Positions 36,471 through 46,685 of a DNA stretch of 64,000 nucleotides are shown in pieces. A model generated the notes under the pieces. It was given only the letters and a program-made list of their open reading frames with translations. It was not told where the DNA came from and made no database searches. Made by a program: the position numbers and the translations under genes. Source of the stretch: Blasia pusilla (Eukaryota; Marchantiophyta; Marchantiopsida; Blasiales); the NCBI GenBank assembly GCA_050084515.1, contig CM114271.1, positions 30,938,001 through 31,002,000 on the forward strand, in the 5' to 3' direction. The first letter of the stretch is position 1. Each line of letters opens with the position of its first letter.

Positions 36471-36876
36471 GACCCTCGAAACCTCGAGCCACTCCGGGTA
36501 AACCCTCCAGAGCTACTCTTAGGTCCACTACCTCGCCTCTCAAAATCCCGAAAGGACGCCATGATGGCCCTCGTGCCCCTCCCACATGATCAATCCCAAT
36601 CTCGCGAGTAATCCCTCACACATGCGGCACTCAATCTACACTCTCTCATTGAGATGTGTGTTGTGCGGCAACAAGCAATATGGTGCGGAAAATCAACTGA
36701 TCTATCATCTCATCGACAAACCATCCTCAACTCTGGACATCCCACACAGGTCTATCTCCCCTAAACCCATACATCATCGATGCTCATAGCATCAGCACGA
36801 AACCCAATATCCCAAATAACTTCCCAATACTCGAAAATCCCTCACAAGTGTAGGATAAGAGACCAGAATGGGTAAC

Positions 36877-37110
36877 CTAAAAATAATGTCGATGTCGCTC
36901 CTCGGCAACTATAAATCTCAACCCCAACTTGGTCGTGAAGACAACTCCTCCAATCAGCAAGTCGTACTCCTCTCGTACTGACGCTGCTGAAACCTCCACA
37001 ATGTGCGGTGCAGGTCTAGCAGTCCGGTGCGGCAGTGGCGGCACGGAACGACTACAAACGACATGGCACTCGGGAATGGGATGCGGCACTCGACGGCATA
37101 CCCTCCTCAA
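36877..37110 (-). pseudogene. Second protease-like fragment near the 5' LTR of copy 1
   Basis: It encodes YDLLIGGVVFTTKLGLRF, similar to the YNLLVGGAMLYSMGF stretch of the main protease, about 1 kb upstream on the same strand. It may be a duplicated or foreign retroelement piece where Gag should be. Confidence 0.35.
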
Positions 37111-37164
37111 TCAGAAATTCACATGCTCTGCTTCTTAGTGAAGGAGCGGCTCCGTGATTAAGAT

Positions 37165-37461
37165 TATCCCTCCCCTCTCCCAAGCTTTCTCCATGGTAAC
37201 CTATGCTCCCAAGTCACCTCCTTGGCTCTTAATCTGATGTAGGAGGCCAAGGGCCACTTACCAAAAATAGAAAATTGCCCATATATATTCAAAATGGTAC
37301 TAACCTAAAATAGTAAGTTACTCAATGTGGCTCTAAATGAGCCGAAACGAAGGGGGAACCTGCTCTCTCAGGTTTTCTAGGGCCTCAGTAGGTCATCCTC
37401 GACCTTCTCAGCCTGTCCTCCACTACTCGCGAAGGTGCTCTATTAGATCTCATCGATCTAT
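37165..37461 (-). repeat. Truncated 5' LTR of copy 1
   Basis: It aligns with the TG-end part of 23100-23612 and lacks the rest. Homology ends at GATCTAT, just before a GC-rich TIR element. Confidence 0.7.
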
Positions 37462-37474
37462 CCTAAAAGACGTG

Positions 37475-37926
37475 AGTTGTATGGAAATGGACATGCGCAA
37501 CGGATCCTCTGCCCAAGTTTATTTGGTAACCCAATGGCTCGCGCAAGCTTGGGATACAAGAACGGGTGTGGGCTTAGATTAAGGGAGGCAAGCAGGCAGG
37601 AATTGGCCCGCCTTAAGCCCGCATCGGCTCAAGGCCCGCGGCTTGGGGTGGGTGCCAACCCAATGCGCCCTTGCGGACCTTGAGCTTGCCATATGGTCCA
37701 GATCGCAAACATGTGTGGGCTTGCCATAAGCTTAGGGAGGGCCAATACGGGCTACAAAACGGGTTACGGGAATGGGCTCGGAAACACGTTCCTTGATTGG
37801 GTATGAGCTAGTCGAGGTCTACATTGCAGGCATGGCGGACTCGGGTGTGGGTTGCGGCCCGCGAGTACCCAAGCCCGCACGGACATGGACATATCCGCGG
37901 ACACAGACTTTGTTTGTGTGCAACCT
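37475..37926. mobile_element. GC-rich TIR (MITE-like) element, copy 2
   Basis: The left end is GTTGTATGGAAATGGACATG; the right end, reverse-complemented, is GGTTGCACACAAACAAAGTC. The interior is rich in GGGC words and resembles the copies at 16.7 and 48.2 kb. It lies against the outer end of the copy 1 LTR. No clear target duplication. Confidence 0.5.
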
Positions 37927-38095
37927 TGATCGATTTCCCCACAATCCACCACTCCGAATCTTGAGTGACTTATATGGGATTGGATAATCACATATACAAT
38001 TTCGGCTGAATTAGTGCGAGCAACATTGTTTAAGGAGTTTTGTGACACACATGAATACTTGAGGGATGATCAAACCTGAGGTAGATCATACATAC

Positions 38096-38396
38096 TTATT
38101 TTTCAGAAGTAGATGCTGTTGATGATTTTCCACCTTGCTTTTCTCTCTCCAATTGAACCTCCATATTGCGAAGTTCAAACATTTGAGACATTAGCTCCAG
38201 TTTTTTATCTACTTGTTGGGCTTTCTTTTTACTTTTCTCCTTCAAAGCTTGAATAAAGGCATTCATTGATTGTCTAATATTATCACTAGTATCTCTCGAC
38301 TTTATTTTTTTGTTTGGTTGTTCTGCAACTCCTGGTCGAGAACATGCTTTGCTTCTCGGACTTTGTTCGGTACGTGGAGCTTCACTTCAACTCATA
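38096..38396 (-). pseudogene. Coiled-coil protein fragment, possibly a transposon-associated ORF
   Basis: The minus strand is open for about 100 codons. It encodes a basic stretch (RTEQSPRSKA), then a Lys/Glu/Gln/Met-rich helix (MNAFIQALKEKSKKKAQQVD, KLELMSQMFELRNMEVQLER) and stops at 38096. This resembles the C-terminal helices of Myb/NAM-associated proteins carried by plant PIF/Harbinger elements, but I see no Myb domain upstream. It contains no ATG near its upstream stop. Confidence 0.3.
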
Positions 38397-38399
38397 TTC

Positions 38400-40530
38400 G
38401 ATGTGTGGGTTTGAGGTATGCCTATTGGTTCATGTAATGGTCATGATACAAGTGTCAATAAATGCCAACTGATGTAAGAACTCAAAAATGGAAGGGCAAG
38501 TGTGAAGAAGGTAGGAAGTGTGTCAAAATATATAGTGGGAACTCATGCGCAACTCAAGATCCCCTTTCTCCCTAAGCATCTCCTAATTAAAGTTCTTCTT
38601 TGTCTCTCCAATTGAAATTTAAATCTTACTTCAAAATAAAAATAAAAATAAAAAATATTTATTTGGCTCTAAATTGAATTCCACCTCTTCTTTTATTCAA
38701 TCATATAATAAAATGAAACCAATTAAAAGCATAAAATTGAATAAGAAAAATCTGACGTGACGCGTGAAGCCTCGGAAGCCATCCACGTTCACATGTGTCA
38801 ACAAATGAAGACTTGACCGTAAAAAGGTAAGCACTATTAATAGATGGCGGTAGCGGTAGATAATGATCACCCTCTGAGCTTATCAGCGAAACGACAAGAC
38901 ACTAGTCTCGCTGTCAGTCGCAGTTTTGTCTACTAGCGCACGATCTCTTAGTTTCTTCTTGGCAGTACGCCATTGGTGCGCTGGAAGTCACTCAGTCCAC
39001 CTTTTTGCTTTGACCACCACAGTGACTGAATTCACGACCCATGACTTCTGGGTCTTCGGTATAGCTTCGTTTTCTTCCTAGGGTATAGCTTGACCTGACC
39101 TCTCGGGTTAAAGTTAAAATACCCGCACTCAAACTGCCCTCACCCTCTTCCTGTTGTGGCCTTCAGGTTTTGACTCTTTGAGTCCCCCCCTCTTTTGTAC
39201 TTCCGATGGGTTTTCCATCACTCGTTTTTATCGAAGTGTATCTTCGCCTTTTCTCAAACTGTGGGGCAGGTCCCCGATACTTTTCCGGATCACGGGTCCC
39301 TCCGGGATCCGGATGGAGTGCCGGTCTTGTTATCGGCTGGATGACGGGTGGAGGAGTTGGGAGGTGGTACCGAATATCGAGATCTACTAGTTGTTGGCTC
39401 TTTTGGGGCCAGAAAATAAAACAAAATAAAAGAAATTGGCAGTGGGAAATGAAATGAATATGTGAAGGAATAGGAACGACGTGAATGGAGATGTGAGCTC
39501 TTAATCAAGATAAAAATTATTCTATGTTATTTATCTTTTTTTTTTTTCTATTATCCGCACTCTACTAGTACTTTTTATGTTCAAGTCATTTCAGTGTTTT
39601 TTTTATTGTCTACTTCGTTATCTTCTTTCTAGTTTTATATCGAATTTAATTTCCTCCCCATCAAATTAAAAAAAACCCAAAAGCAAGGTTGCATATTGAT
39701 TTTGTTTACTCGGTACATAGATGATTGCTTGGAGTTTCTCCAAGAAAATAAAAAGTCTCCCATTTTCTCCCGCAATATTTTCATCGTCATTGCATTTTCC
39801 TCAATTTTCTTTGGGTGCCCGGTTTTTTTATTCCTTTCATGCCATAGGTCTTCTAATTATAGGTTAAGGTCTCGGAACTCGTACCCTACTACCCAGATGA
39901 ATCCGGATTTTATAAAGAATGCTCACATGGTATTTCATCACGTTGTTCACCTTGAGTGTCACTCTTAGGTGGAACCATTCTCCTAATTGGAAAATAATTT
40001 CATTCCTCACAGATGTATTTATCTTGAAAAAAAAAAAATATTTTCAGTTCTCCTAATATCACTCTCTGCTCCAACTTCAAAAGAAAAGAGGAAAGTGAGT
40101 ATTGTCACAATGCAATGTCCGAGGAGAATCGGGATTACGTGTTTAGCTTGTCGGAAGAAATTTAAAATTATGGATTCAAATTCTCAATCACACACCAAAA
40201 ACCAATGGAGTACATGAGTTCTCCTTTGTATTTGTATCTAAATATCTAGTTCGATTCAGGAAAATTTTAAGATGTACCGCTAGAGTGGAAGACAATATTC
40301 TAATATTTATTGTTATTTGAACTTTAGAATTGCAAGTATTTTCAAATGTGTAAACTGGTTTCCGCAAAAAAATTGTAGGAATTATTATGCAAATTTCTCC
40401 TTGATCTCCATCCCACTACATCTAACCCATCCTATCCCAATTACAACATAAGGCACTTAGCCATTTCCTCACGCTTTCCTTCATGGTTTAGAAATACTTT
40501 CAATTCAATTTATTGACTAACCTCCCATAT
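38400..40530. other. AT-rich intergenic region, no gene recognised
   Basis: Only short frames and homopolymers are present. The frame at 39154-39390 has no recognisable motif. I support no feature here. Confidence 0.5.
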
Positions 40531-40633
40531 CGTGCGAATCCACATTGTCATACAACGTACATCGCTGACATACCATACTCACATACATACATAACATAGA
40601 CGAGAGCATCCACAAACACAAGTGTACCACAAC
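40531..40633 (-). repeat. Repeat X1 of copy 2, outside the 3' LTR
   Basis: It is 103 bp and matches X2 (41007-41109) with about six differences. It abuts the outer end of the 3' LTR. Confidence 0.85.
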
Positions 40634-41001
40634 TGAAATCCGTGAAAGACCTACTGTCATAAAACACGTATAGAATCACATACAATTGAGCCAAACCCAC
40701 TCCACGATGGGAGAATCCACGTTGAAGCTTGCGGGAACCACCATAGCCAAGAGCTCTACTCACTACCAAGGCTAACTCCCAACGCAACAGGCTCAACTCA
40801 AAGAACTAACTGTTCTTTGAGTGCACTCCACACTATATCCTCCAACCTAAGAGCGGGCCCTACTGGAAAAGTCACCCTCAACTAAGTAAACCCCAACCCT
40901 ATGTATGAAACCGCATCTCTACCTAGATACTACGGACCTACATAAGGTATGGCCTCTACTAGCACACTATACTCTACGACATAATCCGTATGGTCATGAC
41001 A
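40634..41001 (-). repeat. 3' LTR of copy 2, 368 bp
   Basis: On the minus strand it runs TGTCATGACC ... GGATTTCA. It has the same length as 47653-48020, with about 96% identity counted by eye. It contains a hairpin of CTCAAAGAAC and GTTCTTTGAG arms around a 5-nt loop. Confidence 0.92.
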
Positions 41002-41006
41002 ACTGT

Positions 41007-41109
41007 CGTGCGAATCCACATCATCATACAACATACATCGCTCACATACCATACTCACAAACATACATAACATAGATGAGAGCATCCACAAACACAAGTG
41101 TACCACAAC
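41007..41109 (-). repeat. Repeat X2 of copy 2, between poly-purine tract and 3' LTR
   Basis: It is followed inward by CTCGCCCCCCTAAC (about 41109-41122), whose minus-strand reading is the poly-purine tract. It separates the tract from the LTR by 108 bp. Confidence 0.8.
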
Positions 41110-41269
41110 TCGCCCCCCTAACTGGCGGTTAGGTCCCTCTAACTCCCAGAAAGCCCTATACATCTACTACATGCTATACACCTTCTTGGGTACACGAATC
41201 AGAAGGCCGGGTGCTAGGTTGCCCCATCGTTAGTCGCCCATCTATAATCCTTATCATGCAAAGATCAAG

Positions 41270-42392
41270 TCATCTACCTCTCCTAAGTACATCAAGGACA
41301 AACCCACCTTCCAGTAGGAACAACATCCATACGTGGAGTCAAACACATCATGTGCCAACCTCTAGAACACCGATCACACACCAACATACGAGCTGCGTTA
41401 CCAACAGACCCACACAACATGCACCTTAAGGTAGCACGTATCATGGCTAAGCTTGGGTCAACAATACCATCCATATTTGGAAGATGACATGGCGCACAAT
41501 TACGCACATGGTCCTTCCAAACAACTCCATCACGACCCTCCAACATGAGAACTCCAGAAGATAACACCTCGCGCACTTGTAAAATAGTGCGGCTTGCCGT
41601 CACATCCAACGTTGTCGATGCAATCTGCTGCAAATAGACATAGTTCCCCATATGGAACCTATGACTCGATGGTCGATAACCTCCACCCCGAATGGTTGCA
41701 TACCGCAACGTATCCCTATGTTGAGCAATGGCAAGATTCTCAAAGGCTATTGGCATAACTCTCCGAAAGAGCTCTGCCCGCTGAGAACACACTCTCATCC
41801 ACATCTCTGGGTCATCAAGGTTCACCACCTCACTAGACTCTCGACGAATTGATGCAAGAAAGTCTGGATCTCGGCCGTATAACAAAAAATAAGATGAGAA
41901 GGAAGCCAAGGATGTTTGGCGACTGAACCTATACCCCATGGCTAACCATGGCAACTGAATATCCCAGTCTCCAAGATGCCCCTTCTGTAGGCCATACTTG
42001 CACAATGCCCTCTTCACCGTCTGAACCACACGCTCAGCCAAACCATCCGCCTCTGGATGATCTCGAGATGTGGTTTGATGATCAATCAACGCCTTGTCAC
42101 ACAAGACCTGAAACTCACCCTGAAACTATGTACCCTGGTCGGTCAGCACTTCAGCTAGTGCACCAAAATGACTAAGCACACTATCAGAAACGCATACGCC
42201 GTTCCCTCACTTGCCTTGTCAGGTAATGCCACCAATTCAATCCACTTGGAGAAGTGCTCCACCATCACCAACATATATCAATGATGTCGTACAGTCAACG
42301 GTAACAGTTCTGCAAAGTCCACACTCCAACGGTAACCCAACCCCATAATAGGCAAGGGGTGTAACTGTGGTGTAGGGGCATTGAATGATGGT
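41270..42392 (-). pseudogene. Integrase with C-terminal PHD finger, copy 2
   Basis: The integrase starts at the deletion junction (FNAPTPQLHPLPIMGLGYRW). The core first half is frameshifted (MLVMVEHFSKWIELVAL). From 42104 the frame is open through HPEADGLAERVVQTVKRALC with the catalytic Glu, LPWLAMGYRFSRQTSLASFS, the GPY/F-like module (VREVLSSGVLMLEGRDGVVW) and the PHD finger: CMLC, CDRC, GWHMMC, WVCP, then a TGA and the final Cys. All eight C4HC3 ligands are encoded, but the TGA (CGA in copy 1 terms: CPRC) cuts off the last one. PHD fingers of this type usually bind histone H3 tails, so a targeting role for integration is inferred. Confidence 0.85.
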
Positions 42393-43331
42393 CAAAAAAT
42401 TCAGGTCCATGGCCTGACCCAACACATGACGTCGTGAAGCCTCAGAAATGGAAGCAACCGCTGTCACACCAGTAGCAAATCCCATCGCAAGCTCTCTCTC
42501 ATCAGCGTTAGGCTCCACCAACTATCGCACATGAGAATCCCATACAAGCTCGGGACCACCTTCCCTGTAGGCATGTGACGAGGGAAAACTCACAAATGTG
42601 GGTAGTGCCATCCTAGGCTGGCCCACACGGTTCACCACTGCCATGGATGACCGATCAATAACCCTCACCACTTTAGAAAGTTGCCCAGTATTCAAGATAC
42701 TATCCACTGTAAGGCAAGGATCCCGTTGCACTGCATCATATGCTCGACGTAGAACCTCCCTAGGCAACAATTTTTTCCACCACAAGCGTGGACGATGTGC
42801 ACGCGAGCCAACTCGCGCTGCATCCAACAATACCGCTGGTCCAATCCAAGACCGCACCTCATGAACACTCGCCATCATCCGGGTCCGAGTGTCACCCAAC
42901 AATGGAACATTCTCCAGAATGTAAGCACATGCCTGATGAACCTGAAGATGTCGTAACACCCGTAACATCTCCCAAAATAATCGAGACCTAGGGTCGTGGA
43001 ATCCCTCACCATGACCAGCACGTGTATGACCGTGACATGGCCATCCAGCAATCACCAAATCCACAGGACCAACCCTTTCAAGGTTCTGCGCCCCCAACAA
43101 TGCAATGTGTGACGGTAAAGCACGCTGGTACCCACGAATAGTTGATGGCGGCAACAACTCAAGATATCTCCACATCAAGTGACCAATATGTCGGGATGAG
43201 ACTCTCTGGGCCGTCTCATCTGGCTCCACATACACGTATCTCTGCGCAGGAATACCGGTCTGCAACACTGCAGCAAAACCAGTGCTAATCCCACCAAAGA
43301 GATCTAACACACAAATGCCCTCCGGCGGATA
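42393..43331 (-). CDS. Cytosine-C5 DNA methyltransferase domain in retrotransposon, copy 2
   Basis: About 305 residues in the Gag-protease frame. Numbering from codon 43310: motif I LDLFGGISTGF (2-12); acidic motif II YVEPDE (27-32); motif IV DLVIAGWPC with catalytic Cys92 (codon about 43037); SRLFWEML (109-116); motif VI ILENVP (131-136); motif VIII AHRPRLWW (171-178); C-terminal ERELAMGFATG and RRHVLGQAM (motif X). Order I to X and the GIxTG loop point to DNMT3-type enzymes, not permuted DRM. No ADD, PWWP or UBA regulatory domain is attached. A TAG lies just before motif I (43332-43334) and another before motif X (42522-42524); otherwise the frame is undamaged. Expected role: de novo methylation of DNA at cytosine, perhaps of the element's own cDNA (inference). 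Confidence 0.85.
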
Positions 43332-44574
43332 CTACCATACAATGGATGTAGTATCCAAAGGGGATAACCCAACTGGACCAGAAGTAGGGGTCCGCCGTGG
43401 GGCCTCCTCTTCCTCGTGAGTTATAACAGCCTCACACCAAGCCTCATGCACTAGGCAATGAGCCTCTTTCCGTAGTGCACCGCCTGAACTCCCAAGTGGC
43501 ACATCCAACGACAAGGATGCCACTGCTGCAATACTAGGGACCTCCTCTACCTCCTCATGCACAAGAGAATCCATAGCAGAAAGATTACCCTCCAAAAAGT
43601 CTCCTGGCCAAGTGACTACTCCACTAAAACCAGCCATAGATGCTAACACCATTGGGCAAGACCCTCCTTGTCGAGCCCCATAAATAAATCTCACAGGAAC
43701 GTGGCTCATACATCCATCCCCGGACTGCCAACCAGGTCTATAAGACGCTGTCTCAGTCCAATAGTCCATCTGAAAACCCATCGGGTACAATAGTGCTCCT
43801 CCAACTAGTACATCATACGACTTGGCTGATGTGACCACTGTAGGTACTCCCAACCGGGAGCTATCAGTCGCATGATCTGGTCTCAACTGTACAGAGAACT
43901 TCTCCCGTGTCATGAATTGAGACCTATCATTGGCTCCTCCAAGTGATGTTTGAATCTGGAATGGGCAAGGCTCAAGCTCTGACCTCCGAATACCCAAACC
44001 AATACATGCCGCCTTTCCCAACATCAAAGGTTGGGCACCAGAGTCTAACAAGACTCTATTTGGTCTATACACCTGTCTTGTAGGACTCACCAATCGGAAT
44101 ATCCCACTCCGGTTGTCCAACATACATATACCAAGTGTAAGCCTCTCACGATCAATGGCTGGCCGGGCTAGTAATGCATCCATCTTTGCCGTTGCTGCTT
44201 GCCAAGTAGCACTGGTACTCAATGCTACACTTGACATAGAGGGTTGCTCCACCACAACACCCTCATCCACCTCAGCACGTGTAGCAATAACACCCCCATG
44301 TTCATACAACGTGGCTGCTAGCTGAAATACAGGAGCTAAGTCAACTCCTAAAGCCATCAGCTCCGTGGCCGAAAATAATGAGGATCCCAACATTGAAGTT
44401 GCCATCCGCAATATTGCACTAGATGATGCATCCGTGTCTACTACACGTGATGTAGATGCCTCAGTCCCCAATGTAGGCTCAATAGGCTGCGTAGGAACCA
44501 TGGATGAAGTCCTAAGCACCTCAAACAACAAGAATGACTGGGGAAGCCTAACCTGCCTCCGAGCCTCACCCCTC
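43332..44574 (-). CDS. Aspartic protease region, copy 2
   Basis: Open in the Gag frame from about 44573 to the TAG at 43332. A low-complexity Ala/Ser/Thr region comes first. The active site VLLDSGAQPLMLGKA has Asp and Ser-Gly at residues 163-165 of the frame beginning at 44531. Then FQIQTSLGGANDRSQFMTR and YDVLVGGALLYPMGF follow. A 130-residue tail with acidic runs (EEVEEV, HEEEEAP) links to the methyltransferase. The motif is intact, so this part could have been active recently. Confidence 0.75.
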
Positions 44575-46171
44575 TATGGGTCCAACTCCATAGTAGCACC
44601 ACGTGGCTCTGACGCTTGAGTGGCTCCTCTCGTAACTCCATCTGATGCCTCAACCTATGCTGCACTCGCCATATAAGAGAGATCATCCCCTCCATAAGAG
44701 GTGGAAGCCCCTGCTCCCGAACCTGCTCTATGTTGGATACGAGCCATAGTAGCCAACTTCTGCTCCAACAACTCAATCGTGGCAGCCATAGCTGACTCTG
44801 TCGTAGTGGTAGGGGTAGCCACCGTAGGCTCTCCAAACACTGGTCCACCTCTACCACCTCGGCCTCTTGGAGCTACTCCACCATGGCCGCGGCCTGATCT
44901 CAACTCTAGATGAAGATCAAAGCAACGCTCTCGAGGATGACCTGGTCTCCCGCAATGATCACACTAAGTTGGGGCCGACTGAGGCCCATCCTCTTGGGGA
45001 CAAAACCTCCTAACATGATCACCTCCACATGTCCAACATGACTGTCCTTGCTCCGGGGCAGCAAATGAAGGCAATGGTCTCTCTGCAAGTGTCCCTCTAC
45101 GACCTGACTGAGGTCGTGTGTACCCCCCACGACTCTCACTACTACTACCACCACCACTACTGCGAGACTGTGAGGTGGACTGCTGAACACGAGAAGTAGT
45201 AGGTGTATCCCTACTGAATGTGGATGTCACCACTCTCTCCTCCACCATGTTAAGCTCAATCTTCTCAGATAGAGCAAACACATGGGTCAATGTGGGTGAA
45301 TCATCACTCATAAGAGTAGCATCACGTACCCTGCGGTGCAACTCTCTGTCCAAGATCCCATACCAAAACTGGACTTCCTGAGCCTCAGTCACACCTTGGG
45401 TAACTGAAATCAAGTGTCGCATACGAGTGTATGCCTCACAAAGACTCTTACCAGTCTTTCGCTCAAATTCTTGGAGACTCCTCAACTTCTCTGTCTTCAC
45501 TCCCTGATAGTTCTTCTTCAACCTCTTGAAGAACTCTGCAACCAGGCTGAATGATGGTGGGGCACTAGTACCTCCACTAGTACCCCCACTGGTATCTCCA
45601 TGGGTACGTCCACTGGTACTCCCACTTCGGCTCATACTTGTACCACTCAACCTCGGGCTGGCTTGCATAGTAGGAGCACTACTACAAATACCACCATGGG
45701 TGATAGACACATAACCTGGAGACCAATATTGTCTCCACACCTCAATCTGAGCAACATGGTCCTTCCTAAACTCATGGTTATCATCCATGGGTGGTCCCTC
45801 CAAGTGCTGAAACAACCCCTTCCAAGCCAAGAAGGGTGTAAACAACGTGGCGTTCCGCAACATCTGTATATCACACCACGTATCAAACTCTTGCATAAAG
45901 TCCTCCAACTCAATGGTGCCCACTGCACTCGAGTATCGTGTGGGCCCTTCATGGCCCCATATATCCTGTCCATGTCCCAAATCAATGGAGCTACAACACT
46001 CGATAACAACATAGAAGACTCGGTTTTTGGAACACCCTCATCCTCCTCTTCATCAACCGTCGGAAGTGGAAAAGGTAGCCGATACCTCAATCCACTTTGT
46101 GTAAAACCACCACTATCCACACCACGGTCCCCAACTACACCACTAGACAACTCCGTGATGACCAATGCCAA
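44575..46171 (-). pseudogene. Gag with two zinc knuckles, copy 2
   Basis: The N-terminus probably starts at the frame opening near 46171 (MALVITELSSGVVGDRG) and shifts frame near 45975 into the main Gag frame, open from 45980. That part has the Ty3-type capsid stretch (DFMQEFDTWCDIQML, EFFKRLKKNYQGVKTEKLRS, GKSLCEAYTRMRHLI) and a first knuckle CWTCGGDHVRRFC, one residue shorter than canonical. After a TAG (44964-44966) comes a second, canonical knuckle, CDHCGRPGHPRERC, and an Arg/Gly tail. Further TAGs lie at 44655-44657 and 44574-44576. Confidence 0.75.
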
Positions 46172-46685
46172 TGCCGCACCACCACCAAATTACCACCACT
46201 AAGTAACCAAGTGACGTCGATGTCACTGTACTATTCTAGCTCTACTAGCTATGGGTATAGGCAACCTAACATGTCATCACCACAAGAAGCCTCCCACGGT
46301 CTACTGGTCATCACGCCAGCCTAACTACCGGTAGCACACAGGAGTAACACTACTCTGGAAATCAGCGTCAACCCTAACAATGGCGCGCAAGCAAGAAGCA
46401 ACGATGGAAGGGATCCAAACACAGGGAGTCCAACGACAAGCCTCCAATCGCAAATGGAAATCAAGGTAACACAATCCACCAAACATGGCGCCCCCTGAAT
46501 CCACAGAACCCACCACACAATTCTAACGCAATAGCTACTCTGCCGCGGGTTGATGATGTGCTAGTCGGACTCGCAGCACTTGAAAATATCACCTACATGG
46601 AGAGGCTACACTGTACTATGCGCTAGAGGTCCATCAACCAAAAACCTGAGATGCATAAAGCGCCTAACACATCTCCGAATAACAC

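Larger units (their letters stand above)
22978..37461 (-). mobile_element. DNMT- and PHD-encoding Ty3/gypsy element, copy 1, split by a nested element
   Basis: Read on the minus strand: truncated 5' LTR (37461-37165), protease, DNA methyltransferase, [nested element 26951-34329 plus its GCTCT duplication], RT, RNase H, integrase, PHD finger, poly-purine tract, repeat X2, 3' LTR, repeat X1. Setting the insertion aside, the methyltransferase leads into RT through about 100 codons, so all domains lie on one strand in one order. Gag is missing: the 5' LTR is followed almost at once by protease-like sequence. All parts carry stops or frameshifts. It is the only copy here that keeps both DNMT and RT. 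Confidence 0.8.

Noticed and set aside
40531-41109. The X1/X2 pair as a target-site duplication
   Set aside because: It is over 100 bp, both copies sit at one end of the element, and related pairs occur at the other two copies.
42393-43331. Calling the methyltransferase a plant DRM
   Set aside because: DRM enzymes have permuted motifs (VI-X before I-V). Here motif I comes first and X last.
42522-44966. TAG stops as programmed read-through sites between Gag and Pol
   Set aside because: Five stops, one between the two zinc knuckles and one inside the methyltransferase, are too many and too scattered for a single programmed site; mutation is simpler.
44113-46202. Plus-strand frames opposite protease and Gag of copy 2
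   Set aside because: They are mirror frames of the minus-strand genes and show no motifs.
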